In this document: positions 11,105 to 22,805 of the stretch, in pieces
Numbering within the stretch: position 1 is the first letter of the stretch
Layout: each line of letters begins with the position of its first letter
Assembly (NCBI RefSeq): GCF_905475465.1
Contig: NC_062240.1
Span: 10,865,001 to 10,929,000, forward strand
From: Pieris napi
Lineage: Eukaryota > Arthropoda > Insecta > Lepidoptera > Pieridae
Direction: 5' to 3'
Length of the DNA stretch: 64,000 nucleotides
Translations under genes and position numbers: made by a program
The notes under the pieces: generated by a model
Databases searched by the model: none
What the model was told of the DNA's origin: nothing
The model's input: the letters and a program-made list of their open reading frames with translations, nothing else

Positions 11105-11320
11105 AAAATAAATCAGTGGCTCTACAACCTCTTTTAGGTCTTGGCCTCAGATTTCTGAATCTCTTTCATGATATTTTTTTCAATCTAATAGTAGGTGATC
11201 AGCCTCCAGTGCCTGACACACGCCGTCGATTTTTTGGGTCTAAGACATGTCGGTTTCCGCACGATGTCCTTCACCGATCAAGCAAATGTTAAATGCGCAC
11301 ATAGAAAGAAAGTCAATTGT
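11105..11320 (-). mobile_element. tRNA-derived SINE S1, truncated
   Basis: Tail and body of family S1 in reverse. The tRNA-like head is missing after 'agaaagaaagtcaattg'. Confidence 0.7.
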
Positions 11321-11679
11321 GAAATATACCTGCGGAGGCTAAGGCCCACAATTATGGTGAGGATGATAATAGATGGCAGGCTAAAGGTTTTCACTACCTA
11401 ATTAATCGGGATTCAGTGAAACCTTAATAAGTATTAATCTGTCGTTAACAGTAAGACGGTCCGCTTTTCTGAACCATTCATATTTACTTTCGTTGAACAA
11501 AATTCTATAAAAATAAACTCATGCCTCTAAGATATTCAATATTATATTCCTCCAGCAATATTTACTTAACAATGACTTTCAAAAGGAAATTCACAATATA
11601 TTGAACAATAACAAATACGGGTTTAGAAGCAATAACAAGGGTTTCCACTCACGTTGTAGACTGAAAGTGGATATGTTAA

Positions 11680-11985
11680 CGTAAAATTGTAAACACCGTT
11701 AGATTGTAATCTATCTCGCGAGTTTATAAACTGTCGAAAGATTGTGAACCTCAGCTTACTGCTTACAATTTAACGTATTATTATTCGGTAGATTGTACTA
11801 CACTAACTTAGTTATCATTCAAACCTCTTTGGTCAATTACAGATTAATTTTACTTTCCAACAATTTCATATAACTACCGAATAATAATACGTTAAATTGT
11901 AAGCAGTTCGTTGAGGTTCACAATCTTTCGACAGTTTATAATCTCGCGAGATAGATTACAATCTAACGGTGTTTACAATTTTACG
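11680..11985. mobile_element. Long foldback MITE, 112-base arms
   Basis: Left arm 11680-11791 and right arm 11874-11985 are near-perfect inverted repeats starting CGTAAAATTGTAAACACC, around an 82-base loop. The transcript would form one long hairpin. No clear target duplication, so the superfamily is open. Confidence 0.75.
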
Positions 11986-12323
11986 GTGACAGATATATGG
12001 CATTTTAGAATTTCTTGTCTTATTACGTAATTTAAGTATGTATAATTGTATAAATACTTCCATTTAATTAAGCAGTGACCTTAAGTGTGTCACATTGAAT
12101 ACTATGGACGTGCATTTGAACCTCGACAGACTTGCTTAGAAGATGAAAGGAAACAAGTATATCTTTGATCTCAAAATCGTCGACGTTACGGCACCGAAGA
12201 CTCAAGCTAAACACATAATGAATTGTAGCGCTGTTGAATTATATTTAAATAGTATATCATAAAATGAGCTTTAGAGCTTTTTACCTCTGTTTTATATGAT
12301 GCATATCACCTCTGTATCTTTAA

Positions 12324-12518
12324 AGGTGGGAACTGACCAACGTTACGAGGTGTAATGTAACATGTAATGTAATGTTACACAGCGAACATTCGTGCAGTCA
12401 GTACGTCGTGTTACGGGGAAACACGACGTAACACGACGTACTGACTGCACGAATGCTCGCTGTGTAATATTACATTACATGTTACATTACACCTCGTAAC
12501 GTTGGTCAGTTCCCACCT
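12324..12518. mobile_element. PIF/Harbinger-type MITE, short palindromic form
   Basis: Same ends as 9743-10372 (AGGTGGGAACTGACC), with TAA duplicated at 12321-12323 and 12519-12521. The two arms of about 95 bases meet almost head to head, so the whole element is a hairpin. Confidence 0.75.
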
Positions 12519-12592
12519 TAAGCACATAGCGTTACCGTAATAATTGTTTTAGGTTGATAGGTATTGAAGGCACCACACGTAACTTTTTTATA

Positions 12593-13060
12593 ACACACAC
12601 ACATTGTCACACACACCACCTCTTTCTCTAAAACAATACACATTGGCAATAGAATATACTTAGGAACATACCTTAAACTTAACAAATTCGAAAAGAATCG
12701 CTTAAAGCTATCGCTATCGGAAAACGCTGCTATAATGTTAAGTATCGTGTTATAATTTTTATATAACCTGAAGAAACATGTTTCTTCATTGTGTTTTTGT
12801 AACATAAGGTTTTGATGATGATAATGTTTTATTTAACCTATAAATAATATTATAATATGTTAAAGGTAATTGGTGTTTTTGTAATTAAGTAAATTGTATT
12901 TTTGATGGGAAATAAACATATTTTTATAACGACTGTAAAAAGGCTTATAATTGCCATCTTCATTATGTCAATTGTGTGAATATAAAGAATGGTATTCAAT
13001 CCAGAATCTAGAGACCACTGACAAACTGTCCACTGGAAAAAAATGCTTGGTTTGGACACT
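12593..13060. repeat. Duplicated segment, copy 2 (no SINE)
   Basis: Matches 8627-9433. At 13045-13058 it shows the single uninterrupted site where copy 1 carries its SINE. Confidence 0.6.
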
Positions 13061-13954
13061 GTCCGACGGGATGTTGATTATTATTTTTATGCTTTATAGT
13101 CAAAATAATTTATAAAATTAAAAAGTGTAAGAATAATAATTGTGTGTATGTTTTATGTTTACTTTTTCTTACTAGATTAATTTTTAAATATTTATCATTA
13201 TTTATATTATTATAAATGTACTCAATTATCTTTAAATAGAATAAATAAATTATTTTATATTATTAACATTTCGTATGATTTAAAATACAACTACATATTA
13301 CGTTTGGACAGATATTCGATGCGGTTTGAAAACACGGAAGAAAATTGCAAACGTCAGTGGTCCCAACTTTAATACAAGATCGTAATTGAAATTTCTTGAA
13401 GCTGTCAGTTGACAAATCCAGTGAAGGGGGCGTGGTATGCACCCGGCACCCCGGAATAATTGGACATGAGAAACTTCACGAACAATATTTTGGAGTACGT
13501 GCATAACATTCAAAAGAGCTTTAGCAAGATTTTGTTGCATTTTAACGAAATCTTATACATATTAAAGATATATATTTTATATGTTTAAGACTTCGTGTTA
13601 TGAATTCTCGTACTATATGTATATTTGTGTGTTGGAAATAAATAACATTTTAATTTACTTTGCTATCTACATTGAAACGGAATCACTCTTTCATTATCTA
13701 TTAGTTAATTTTTAGAGGTGACGCAAGAGGTCCCAATCTCTGAGGTCTTCTGTTCGCAAACTGTTAAGTAAAGGATTTTCAGAAAATATTCCTAGTTTAT
13801 TGTAATTAATATATTTGTACCTTTTTATTAAATATTTAAGAGATAGATATCCCTGGACACAATGCCAGGGGAGTAGAGTACTATTATAATATAAAAAAAC
13901 AATTGACAGCTACAAATTCTTTTTTTTTAAATTTGCAAGTGAAAAATACCACCT
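13061..13954. other. Non-coding stretch
   Basis: AT-rich. A less AT-rich patch at 13290-13540 has a minus-strand open frame of 80 codons that resembles nothing I know, so I do not call it a gene. Confidence 0.35.
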
Positions 13955-14120
13955 TTTTATAGAATAGGAGAAACGGGCAGTAAGCTTACCTGATGTTAAT
14001 TGATGGACATGGACAATGTCACTCAATGCCAGAGGGCTTTGCGAGTGCATTGCCGGCCTTTTTTTCTTTTATTTAAGAATCGGTACTCTCTTTTCTTGAA
14101 GGACCTTAGGTCGAACGGAA
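13955..14120 (-). mobile_element. LINE tail, family L-A
   Basis: Worn copy with 'acctgatgttaattgatgg' and 'cactcaatgccagagggc'. 5'-truncated. Confidence 0.55.
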
Positions 14121-14577
14121 CATATATTCAATTGTTACGCCAATAAAGGGTTATAAGACTGAATTAATTAGTTAGTTGCCATGGCAACCTTCTTGGGTTG
14201 AGAGTTACGTATTGCAGGTCTGTAGACGATCGCGTGCAATATGCTTTTAACATTTAAATTGCTTCTATTCTACTTCTCACTACTGTTTTTGCGGACTGGT
14301 ATTAATTAAAACTTGTACATTAGTTTACATTTTACATTACATTTACATTCATGACTCCATATTGAAGGTTGAAGTGTAATGCAATAACCTTTTGAAGTGA
14401 TCAAAAATTAATTATGAACAAGGAATTATTGTGATAAGAGAGGAATTAGAAAGGATGGATCAGACGGCTTAGCGGTGGCTTATCTGGACTGATAGTGGTT
14501 GATACGACAGACATAATATAGCTACTTTTAATCATTTTTTTTAATAAGTTTTTTTTTAATTCTATAATTGTAGATAT

Positions 14578-14872
14578 GATCAGTGTTAGCCTAGTGGATT
14601 CAGCGTGCGATTCTCATCCCTGAGATCGTAGGTTCGATCCCCGGCTGTGCAATAATGGACTTTCTTTCTATGTGCGCATTTAACATTCGCTCGAACGGTG
14701 AAGGAAAACATCGTGAGCAAACCGACATGACTTAGACCCGAAAAGTCGACGGCATGTGTCAGGCACAGGAGGCTGATCACCTACTTGCATATTAGATTGA
14801 AAAATGATCATGAAACAGATTCAGAAATCTGAGACCCAGACCTAAAGATATTGTAGCGCCATTGATTTAAAT
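14578..14872 (+). mobile_element. tRNA-derived SINE S1, forward, near full length
   Basis: The tRNA-like head has an A box ('tagcctagtgg') and B box ('ggttcgatcccc'), followed by the common body and end ('gtagcgccattgattta'). It gives the family's forward consensus most clearly. Confidence 0.8.
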
Positions 14873-15302
14873 TGTAGATATAAACGTGAATTATTTGGTC
14901 ATTCACGAAACTCCACGTTTTGGTAAGTCTTTAGTTTACTATATAGACCGATTAAGAAGAATGGTGTTCTAACATAGCAATTTTTAATACGACTTAGGGT
15001 CCTTCATAAGAGCAAAACATTCCCTGAAAGGCCGGCAACACACCCGCTAGCCTCAGCGTTGCAAGTTGCGGTTATCACATTATTCAAAGTGAGCTCCAGT
15101 CACATAAAAAAGAAAATAAAACTAAGATGCGCATTATATACACATTTTGATATTTATTTTTACCCTCCTAAAGTGCCAATTAATCTCTCTCTAGAAAGTG
15201 AAAGCAAAAATAACCGCAATTTGCGGCACCAAAACAGGGAAGAATTAATCAAATTAAACGTGAAATTTGCATGGTCGTTTGTGATTATCTAATATATAAA
15301 AT

Positions 15303-15634
15303 TCTCGGGTCACAATGTTCATTCCCGTACTTCTCCGAAACGAATCGACCGATTCTTATGAAATTTTTTATGCATACTCAGTAAGTCTGAGAATCGGCTA
15401 CTATATATCTTTCAAACTCCTTAATATTAAGGGTAGTCCACCTCTAAATTTTTATTTTTTAGACAAAACTGTTTGTTTTTACTGCAAACAAAAATACGTA
15501 CAACCCTTAATTTTCACCCCTCTATGATCAACCCCTATTTTTTATTATAGTAGATAATAGATTTTTCTTGAACTAAAAAAATGTTTCCTAGAAATAATAT
15601 ACATGGCAAAACAACGTTTGCCGGGTCAGCTAGT
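15303..15634 (+). mobile_element. Helitron-like element, family A, complete
   Basis: Starts TCTCGGGTCACAATG and ends CTAGT, preceded by the GGCAAA...TTTGCC hairpin. It inserts between A and T without target duplication, as Helitrons do. Confidence 0.7.
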
Positions 15635-15807
15635 ACTATAAGATCGTTATGTTATGAAAATCGTATAAAAAATGCAATTTTGAAAACATTCTTTACCGAC
15701 TTCAACCCGAAGAATTCATTTCAAACAGTGTTTTATGTGCATAGCCATCCGCGGACTGATTTCAATCAATTACGTGTCAAACTCCTCTGAACTGCGCCCT
15801 TAATTTG

Positions 15808-15955
15808 TTACTTGTAATAGTGGCTGCGATACCAATCCCGACGTTTTTGTATGCAATTTCGATGTAGTAGCGCTGATGTCGCAACATTGGAAGCGCGCAA
15901 TACAAAAACTCATTATTGTGATGGGAACGCTATCGCTATTGGAAGTTACTCAAAC
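15808..15955. repeat. Inverted-repeat element, probable MITE
   Basis: Ends resemble 'gttacttgtaatagtggc' and its reverse ('gctattggaagttac'). A related single arm occurs near 46019-46060. Borders are approximate. Confidence 0.35.
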
Positions 15956-16019
15956 TCAAAATAACTTAATTCATATAGGTAACCAAGTACACTTATGAAT
16001 GTCAACAGAAAAGATGTTA

Positions 16020-16465
16020 AATTGATTCTAAATTTACATTTACTACCAGTTCGCAAGTCAAGGGCCTAAAGCGGACAAGAAGAACTGGCTAGAAAATCTC
16101 CGCGACTCTTTTAATTGCCAAATTTTGAGTCATACTAATTGTTTCTAAGGCGGAGCAGCCATACATATTTAAAAGTGGGGAAAATCACTCCCAAGGATTA
16201 GGATCATTTAAATAATGGTCAAATTTATAAAAGGCTTTATTGTTTAATTTACGTTTGACGAGAGTTTTGAATTTATTCAGTGATAATTTATTCATTTCGC
16301 TTGGATGTGTGTTGCAAAAACGAATACAATTTCCATAATACTCGTATGGAATTATATATATGGAATAATGGTTGAGATTCTGGAGCCTGGTTGGTCGTAC
16401 GCTTAGATTTGGCTCTAGTCCTATGGAAAAGATTTTGTTATTATGCACACCTAACAGCAAAATCC
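16020..16465 (-). mobile_element. Non-LTR retrotransposon 3' end (family L-B) with polyprotein C-terminus
   Basis: On the minus strand 16185-16460 encodes the C-terminus of a reverse-transcriptase polyprotein (pattern FKTLVKRKLNNKAFYKFDHY, then LNDPNPWE). After it comes a 3' untranslated region with the phrase 'agccagttcttcttgtccg'. The same untranslated region recurs at 37890-38035 and 48075-48210. The copy is 5'-truncated. Jockey/CR1-like by resemblance only. Confidence 0.55.
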
Positions 16466-16942
16466 AGGAATAACTAATATAAAAATATATAAAAATAATA
16501 ACTAAAAAGTCTCATGTTTCAGAAATTTGTCACTCGACTGCTTGTAACTACAAAATAACAAAAATCGTTGTAGATTTCTCCTTTATGGTCTAATTTTTAT
16601 ATATTACTTTGATTTATTTGTTTAGTTATACTACTGTTAATCACTTACGGTCTTACTAATAAAAAATCACTATACATGCGTTATAACAAGGTGATAGTAA
16701 TTCAGTGAATAGAGCTTGTACAGGGCATAAACACCTCTTTGACCAATAATCGATGTGTATTGGTTGAATAACAAAACGACCCTTATTTATTGTTACCCTG
16801 GCAACCCGCCGTGTTTGTTTGACGTTTGATTTAATAATTCTGATACAACTCATAATTCTAATGTAAGTTGTATTTATTTTACTAACCAAAGCAATTATAT
16901 ACACATTTACTTAATATACTAAAAACATTTTATTATTTGCAG

Positions 16943-17296
16943 CTAATAGAAACTCCAAAACCTCAGACAAAGAGGACTAGAATTTTACATAAAAAGCCGC
17001 GTTCTGCAATACAAAAGTTAGAAGAGGTTAGTATCAATGTGATAGAGAAAGGACTATTTCATTCAAAACCCCTCAACGATCATACTTAAATTTTTTAGGC
17101 ATCTCAAATAGTGGAAAGTGCCAAACTCCGCAACACGGTAGTGTTCCAGTGTTTGCAGGAAGAGCACGAAACAAAACAAAGGCAGATGGCTGAAACACAT
17201 GAGCTCAAACAGAAGCAACTTGCCGAAGCTCACGAAAGGGCTAGACAGGAGCATCTTCTAAGGCTCAAATTGTTACAGCAGCAATTAAATGAATAA
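16943..17296 (+). pseudogene. Harbinger accessory (Myb/SANT-like) protein, C-terminal two exons
   Basis: Exons 16943-17026 and 17099-17296 join in phase through a GT-AG intron of 72 bases. The product is a Lys/Arg-rich linker followed by a Gln/Glu-rich coiled coil (around EEHETKQRQMAETHELK), ending with a stop at 17294. In PIF/Harbinger elements such a protein binds the transposon ends and imports the transposase. The N-terminal Myb/SANT DNA-binding domain is missing because the element's left arm is only about 300 bases. Therefore probably non-functional. Confidence 0.6.
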
Positions 17297-17439
17297 TTAT
17301 ATACTTATAAAAAAATAAAACCCCTGTTTTAAATGAAATATAACTTTTTATTTATTTCAAGTCCTTAACTATCCACACCTATGTAAATAAAACAACCTTA
17401 AAAATATGTTTCAATAAAAGCAGCTCTAGCAGCTTGTCC

Positions 17440-17880
17440 AGCCAGATTGCTTGGGGGCGTCTAGGTTGGCCTTGGTTCTTCTGGAGCATTCTCAGTGTCA
17501 TCCTACGTAACATCCAGGTCTTCTTTGATATCAATAGCAATATTGTGGAGGATTGCCAGTGCTACTATATATAATTTGGCATTTTCTAATGACACTGAGA
17601 AGCCATGAAGAAGACACCTAAATCGAAAACCCTCCACCTCTATTACTCTTTTCGACATCAGCTCGCACTATGTCACAGATCTTCATAACATACTTCTTTG
17701 AAAAGCGGTATTTTGTTTTGAAATCGCCATGCGAAAGTAATAACGGATTGCACCGAGTTTGGTATGTTTAGACTTTCCTTGGAGGCGGCAAATCTTCAAT
17801 CGTATGTATTAGCTGCATATAAATATTATCTAAATCTTCCATTTGATCTATAAAATCTATTTTCAACAAACACAAATACC
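17440..17880 (-). pseudogene. HARBI1-type transposase remnant
   Basis: Minus-strand pieces in different frames read MEDLDNIYMQLIHTIEDLP, then RFSKKYVMKICDIVRADVE, then a jump to VALAILHNIAIDIKEDLD. The last is the strongly conserved C-terminal 'VLHN' region of Harbinger transposases. Stops, a frameshift and loss of the DDE catalytic middle show it is dead. Confidence 0.65.
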
Positions 17881-18142
17881 TACTAACTTAAATCTTTCCT
17901 TGAACTAAACAGTCAAAAAATGCTGTCAAACGCGAAATCAGATAAAATTACGCAATTTTTGTCTTATACACCCGTTAAACTAGGCCTCTGCGTTGTATAA
18001 GCATTGTACAAGTCTTCATACAAACCAGACACTTGTTATAATAGCAGTATACATCAACCTTGTCATTTCAGGAATTATTAGTAACATTTTTCTTATAACA
18101 GGCTTATACAATGTGCATAAATCTTTATTAGTAAGACCGTTA

Positions 18143-19889
18143 GTTTAGATTGTTATGTTGTCGTGTACACTATTATGTGTTTCTTACTTTCTATAAGAAT
18201 TCCATTGCTAGGATAATTTCTTCTCGTTACAAAAATGCGAAGGAAAATTATCATAATTTTATATAATGTAGTTCCATCATCACAATGAATATATAAGTCA
18301 TTAAGGATTACATTTGTATGCTTTGGTATTGTATGCAAATTAATAAATTTAATTTATTAGAAGACCCGCTTACTCATGAAACTAGATGTACTCTTTTAAC
18401 TAAAGTTTCGTCTCTTTCTGTCAAGTGACAAAAAGAAAAGAGACAAATGAGCACTTTAGTTAAAATACTTGCACTCACAAATAGATAATATGTTCAACCT
18501 CTATCAGAACTTTAATATAAAATATAAAACACAGCTAACAAATATTGTATAAAATTACCATAATTCAAGATTTTTTTATATTAAACACGTACGTACAAAT
18601 TGTTCATTACGAATGAAAGCTATTAACTAGAAATACGTAATTTTTTATGTGATTTTTAGGCATCTTCTAGTCTAATTAATAGGTAGAATGCCCACAAAGA
18701 AATTACAGAAAATGTCGTCGTTTCACATCAGTACTATCCAGGTCCTTGACACCACGGACCTAAGAGAATTTCAAGACTGATCCTTTTAAGCTAGTATAAT
18801 TTTGCAACTTTGTAGTGCAAATTAAAACTTACTATGACGTTCTTCTTGAATAATAATTAAGGTACACTAGTGAGAGGACTTTAAGATGTACTTGGTTCCT
18901 TATTCAGAAACGTCTCGTCTCGACTCTTGGTTCCTTATTAAGCCATTGTTGTATATCCATCTTTATAAAAAATAGATATTTACAACACACCACAAAAAAT
19001 ATATAAATTTGAATTAGGAATGTTTAACATTATATAAAATTCAATATTTGGTCGGTTGTGTAGTGTTTTTTTTTTTATTGGTCTTAATCAGCCTACCTTG
19101 GCATGTGTCTTTAGTGTAAGGTTTGATATTTATCTTGACTATGGGTATCTTCCAGTTTAAGTCGTTTCTCTTTGATTTTCAATACTTGTATCTTCAGGTT
19201 AAGGAAAAAAATACATAATTAAACTTATGAACTTTTATTTACTAATAGGAGAAGGAAAAGCAAGTTTAAAATTAAAAAGATATCCTAAAGGATGTATAGT
19301 AAACTATCAAACATATAATGCCACTAAATCAAGCCGATTAGGATTATAACACGCAGTTACAAGCATACATACATTATCTCTGTGTATATTATTGTTTAGT
19401 CTGTAAACCTTCTAATGGCGATTTAAACATTATTTTGTACCTAATATAGATATATTAAGAAAGCTATAAGGTTTTTCATTCTGCATACTTTAATTACGAG
19501 TTTAGAGAGAGAGAGCCGTGTAAAATAAGTAAAGAATCATACAGTTACATTTTTCGCATATTAGTGGGTGGTCTTGAAACTTTGAATTAAATATCTACAA
19601 CGACTGCACCCCCTACCTTCTTAGTATGTGTGGGTGAGATTTAATTGTATACTGTTTTGAGAGAAAATAAGTACAAACTGTCAATTGTGATAAATGTGTG
19701 AGGCAGAGAAATAACTGTGTTCACGGGGGAAATTAATTCGGGATAACTTCATTGTCCCTTCACCGACCCTTACATATCTAACTCACAGGGACAAGATTAA
19801 CGTTTTTGTTAACTATAGATATTTACATGTCTTCAGGGAAAAACTCTAAAAAGACACCTCAACACTTACATTTACTAAAGGAATACAGA
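18143..19889. other. Non-coding stretch
   Basis: AT-rich, without exon-like sequence I would defend. A local inverted pair at about 18400-18465 ('taactaaagtttcgtctctt' with 'aaagagacaaatgagcacttt') is the only structure. Confidence 0.4.
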
Positions 19890-19990
19890 TATAACTTTCT
19901 CGCGAGCCCTCTGGCATTGAGTGTCCATGGGCGGCGGTATCACTTAACATCAGGTGAGCCTCCTGCCCGTTTGCACTCCGTATTATAAAA
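19890..19990 (+). mobile_element. LINE tail, family L-A, forward
   Basis: Only copy in this orientation: 'cgcgagccctctggcattga' followed by 'aacatcaggtgagcctcctg' and an A-run. Confidence 0.6.
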
Positions 19991-20270
19991 AAAAAACTAA
20001 TATTATTTTTTTCTACTAAGTATTATTATTATTACATTATTTTTCTTTTTTTACCACAGCACACAAAGCATTACACAATTAAAACGTACCTTATTCTTTA
20101 AAAGAAAAAAAATCTTTCATTATTTTTATTTTGTGAGTTTCTGTTAGTAAATGCTATGTCTACGATCTTGTGCTACGAAGGTATAGTTGGGCTACGTCTG
20201 GCTTCTATACTGTCATTTTCAAATTAAGAAAACGTGCCTACGAAGCAAGGTAAACGTATATATTATGTAT

Positions 20271-20569
20271 TCATGTACATGTTCCTTTGACTCGTTAAAA
20301 TCGATAACGATTGGGCCGATTTGGGTAATTTTGATTCTTAAATAATTTGTGGAAGTTCATAGATATTTATAATATATTATATAAAAAAATATAAACATAA
20401 TAATTTAATTTTAAAATACAATTTGTTTTAAGCTCAAAACATTTGATGTCTTTTATTTTTAATAAATAAAAAAATTACACAGATAATTTATAATGTAGAT
20501 ACAATTTTGTACTAAAGTTTGATCACATTTTACAGAAATATATGTACGAAGTTCACCGGGTCATCTAGT
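20271..20569 (+). mobile_element. Helitron-like element, family B
   Basis: Starts TCATGTACATGTTCC and ends CACCGGGTCATCTAGT. The interior has the usual 'ccgatttgggtaa' phrase. Non-coding. Confidence 0.5.
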
Positions 20570-20579
20570 ACTACACATT

Positions 20580-20900
20580 TCTCTCTCTCTCTTCAGTTGG
20601 TAGCTCATGTCTGAACGCCGTGGTCAGCAAGGAAACATCTGGAGCGGAAATTGTTTCCAATGGTTTCTGTCCAGCGTTTCTCTAATGATAGTGTATACTT
20701 TGAGCACGATGAGTCTTTCACAAGATCGGTCCATCTGTTTGGTGAACCGCCACGTGATCTTTTGCCTTCTGTGTTATCGCCACGATCTGTTTCTCCAAGT
20801 TTCTCTCTCATCGCCTCTGCGCTATGTAAATAAGATATAATTCGCTGTCGGCGTATAGACAGGCGAGTCCGTATGCGGTCTTGGGTCAGGATTGTATGTA
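20580..20900 (-). mobile_element. LINE polyprotein C-terminal fragment (family L-C)
   Basis: Minus-strand translation includes RSRGGSPNRWTDLVKD, like the 'RRGRPxxRWxDDL' region at the end of endonuclease/reverse-transcriptase polyproteins. A second copy is at 44225-44430. Decayed. Confidence 0.5.
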
Positions 20901-21498
20901 CTACACATTTAAAAGAACTTTTTTAGCGGATCTATGTAATGTAATAACAACGTAATTCACGTAAGTTGTTTCCTATGTTACCTATATGTTGACCTTTACA
21001 TATGCCTATACCAAATTATATTTTAATTTAAAAATTAATTATCGTATCAAAATATTAAACTATTGTAGTACTAAAGTATGTTTATGAAAATCCTTTCAGC
21101 TTGAGAGTTGCCAAACCCATTACGGCTTACCAATATACAGTCGAAAGCTAAAAAGCTTCCTTTACTTCTTCGAAGCAGTACTAAACTATCTTTAAATTAA
21201 AAATTATTTATAAAATAATATAAATTATTTACGCATTAAAATGATCTTAGGTTTAGTTGTAATCATGGCACCATATTGTACCACTAATTAAAATATATCT
21301 TTGTGCTAAAGAAAGACAAATGGACAATCAACGTATTGCTCGAACATTAAAAATATATAATTGGTACGTAATGTGTAGTTCTAAAATATAACGAATATAA
21401 AATATTACTGTATGAAATAAAGAAAAAAAAAATATTATAAAAAAAAAGATACGAAAAAGGATTTGTTTAACTTAACATATGAATGTTTTTGCTTGAAG

Positions 21499-21620
21499 GC
21501 AAAGGAAAAAATATTGGAAAATACATTGCCGCTTGGTACTCTGCACCTAATGAAGATGAATGCGACGTGGCTGAGCTCAGTAATGACTTTTACTTCATCT
21601 ACGCGTTACTCCTGCTGGCC
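21499..21620 (+). CDS. Possible orphan exon with a membrane segment
   Basis: A 122-base open stretch lies between an acceptor (AG at 21497-21498) and a strong donor GTATGT at 21621. It reads GKYIAAWYSAPNEDECDVAE followed by LSNDFYFIYALLLLA: an acidic segment, then a hydrophobic membrane-like stretch. Without the donor it would stop within about 15 codons. The exon starts in phase 1 and ends in phase 0. I find no partner exons and do not know the family. Confidence 0.35.
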
Positions 21621-22039
21621 GTATGTTTCGACAAATCCTCTATATTTCAGTAGCAATTCCCTAAAATACTTTTCGAATGTTTAAAAACCCGGTAATATAC
21701 AGTTCTTTCCAACACTACTGAGATTTATTTCAATCTTCACTCTTGAAAATTCAGAATTTATAAAATATTCTCGAATCCGTTACAAATTTAAATTTTTTTT
21801 TAACCACGGTCTATTGAATCTTACAAAACATACATATGTAGGTATTAAGAGCATTTTTTTAATATTTTATTAGAATAAGCTTTATACTCCGTTAACTTAT
21901 AGAAAACGGACACACTATACGTTTATTATTAATATGAAAAGTTAGACCATTAATTTTACCACTTACCGGTAAATTTAAACGCTTTTAAAACTTTATCCAC
22001 ACTAATAACTAATAGATAGTAACGGCACTTAGTTCAAGT

Positions 22040-22165
22040 TGAGTAAAGTTAAATTCCGCGGTACAGGTCGCAGCGTGTAGGCGGTTATTGGCGTGTTTTG
22101 AGGGCTGCTGGGCGGTGCGCAGTGTAGGGCGGAGCGCGGTAGACTGACGGACTATTTCACTGAAC
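22040..22165. promoter_or_regulatory. GC-rich patch, possible promoter or first exon
   Basis: In very AT-rich surroundings this patch is GC- and CpG-rich ('gggcggtgcgcagtg', 'gggcggagcgcggtag'). No coding frame stands out. It could be a promoter or 5' untranslated exon. Composition is the only evidence. Confidence 0.25.
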
Positions 22166-22759
22166 TGTCATTCTTTGTAGCATGTATATATATCAAGCAC
22201 CAGTATATTCCCACTGACAGTTGCGGTCATGCGCATTTGTCCAAGCGATATTTATATGCCTGATCTGCTACCAGGTTGATAAATGTATGGCAAGTTATTA
22301 CCTATATAAGAGATCACATTTAGTTTCAAATTGTATGATTAACACACACATTATTTAGAAATCAAAAAGATTTCCAAATTGTTAGAATTGAGATTGGTGT
22401 TTAATTGTACCTAAATGAATATTGCTTAAAATACTGGAAGTTGATTTCAGGTCCAACTGTTATACATTTGAGACAGTTTGTGTCGACAATTTTGAAATAA
22501 ATTTAGTTTTCGACTTCCTACATAGCTATAGCTATTTATTGCAGAAATAGTAAGATGATCACTTACCTGCCTTTAAAGGTTACTCTACTGACTACTCCAA
22601 TGGGGAAGAAGGTATTAAAAAAAACTCATGTTTCCATCTGTACCGTGACATTTTTAATAATATGATTCTTATAAACATTATCTTTTGTTACAAAAAGAAA
22701 GTGGCGTTATCTCTGGTAAGGCGATTTGGACGTGTCCTTATCGCTACGGGAGCCGCAAC

Positions 22760-22777
22760 CGTGCTTTATTGAGCACG
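22760..22777 (-). terminator. eIF3b poly(A) signal within a small hairpin
   Basis: On the minus strand AATAAA (22770-22765) lies 36 bases after the eIF3b stop. It is framed by a perfect 6-base stem, CGTGCT...AGCACG. It is the closest hexamer and probably the main cleavage signal, giving a very short 3' untranslated region. Confidence 0.5.
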
Positions 22778-22805
22778 GGGGCGGCGGTAGAGGGAGTGAT
22801 AATGA

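Larger units (their letters stand above)
16648..18139. mobile_element. PIF/Harbinger DNA transposon, internally deleted
   Basis: Perfect 16-base terminal inverted repeats CGGTCTTACTAATAAA and target duplication TTA (16645-16647, 18140-18142). It holds remnants of both genes usual for this superfamily: the Myb/SANT-type accessory protein on the plus strand (16943-17296) and the HARBI1-type transposase on the minus strand (17440-17880), in convergent order. Subterminal repeats such as 'gttataacaag' are present. At 1,492 bases it is shorter than usual autonomous copies. It cannot make active transposase. Confidence 0.85.

Noticed and set aside
14590..14660. tRNA-like sequence with good A and B boxes
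   Set aside because: It continues into the S1 SINE body and recurs in several copies; it is a SINE head, not a functional tRNA gene.
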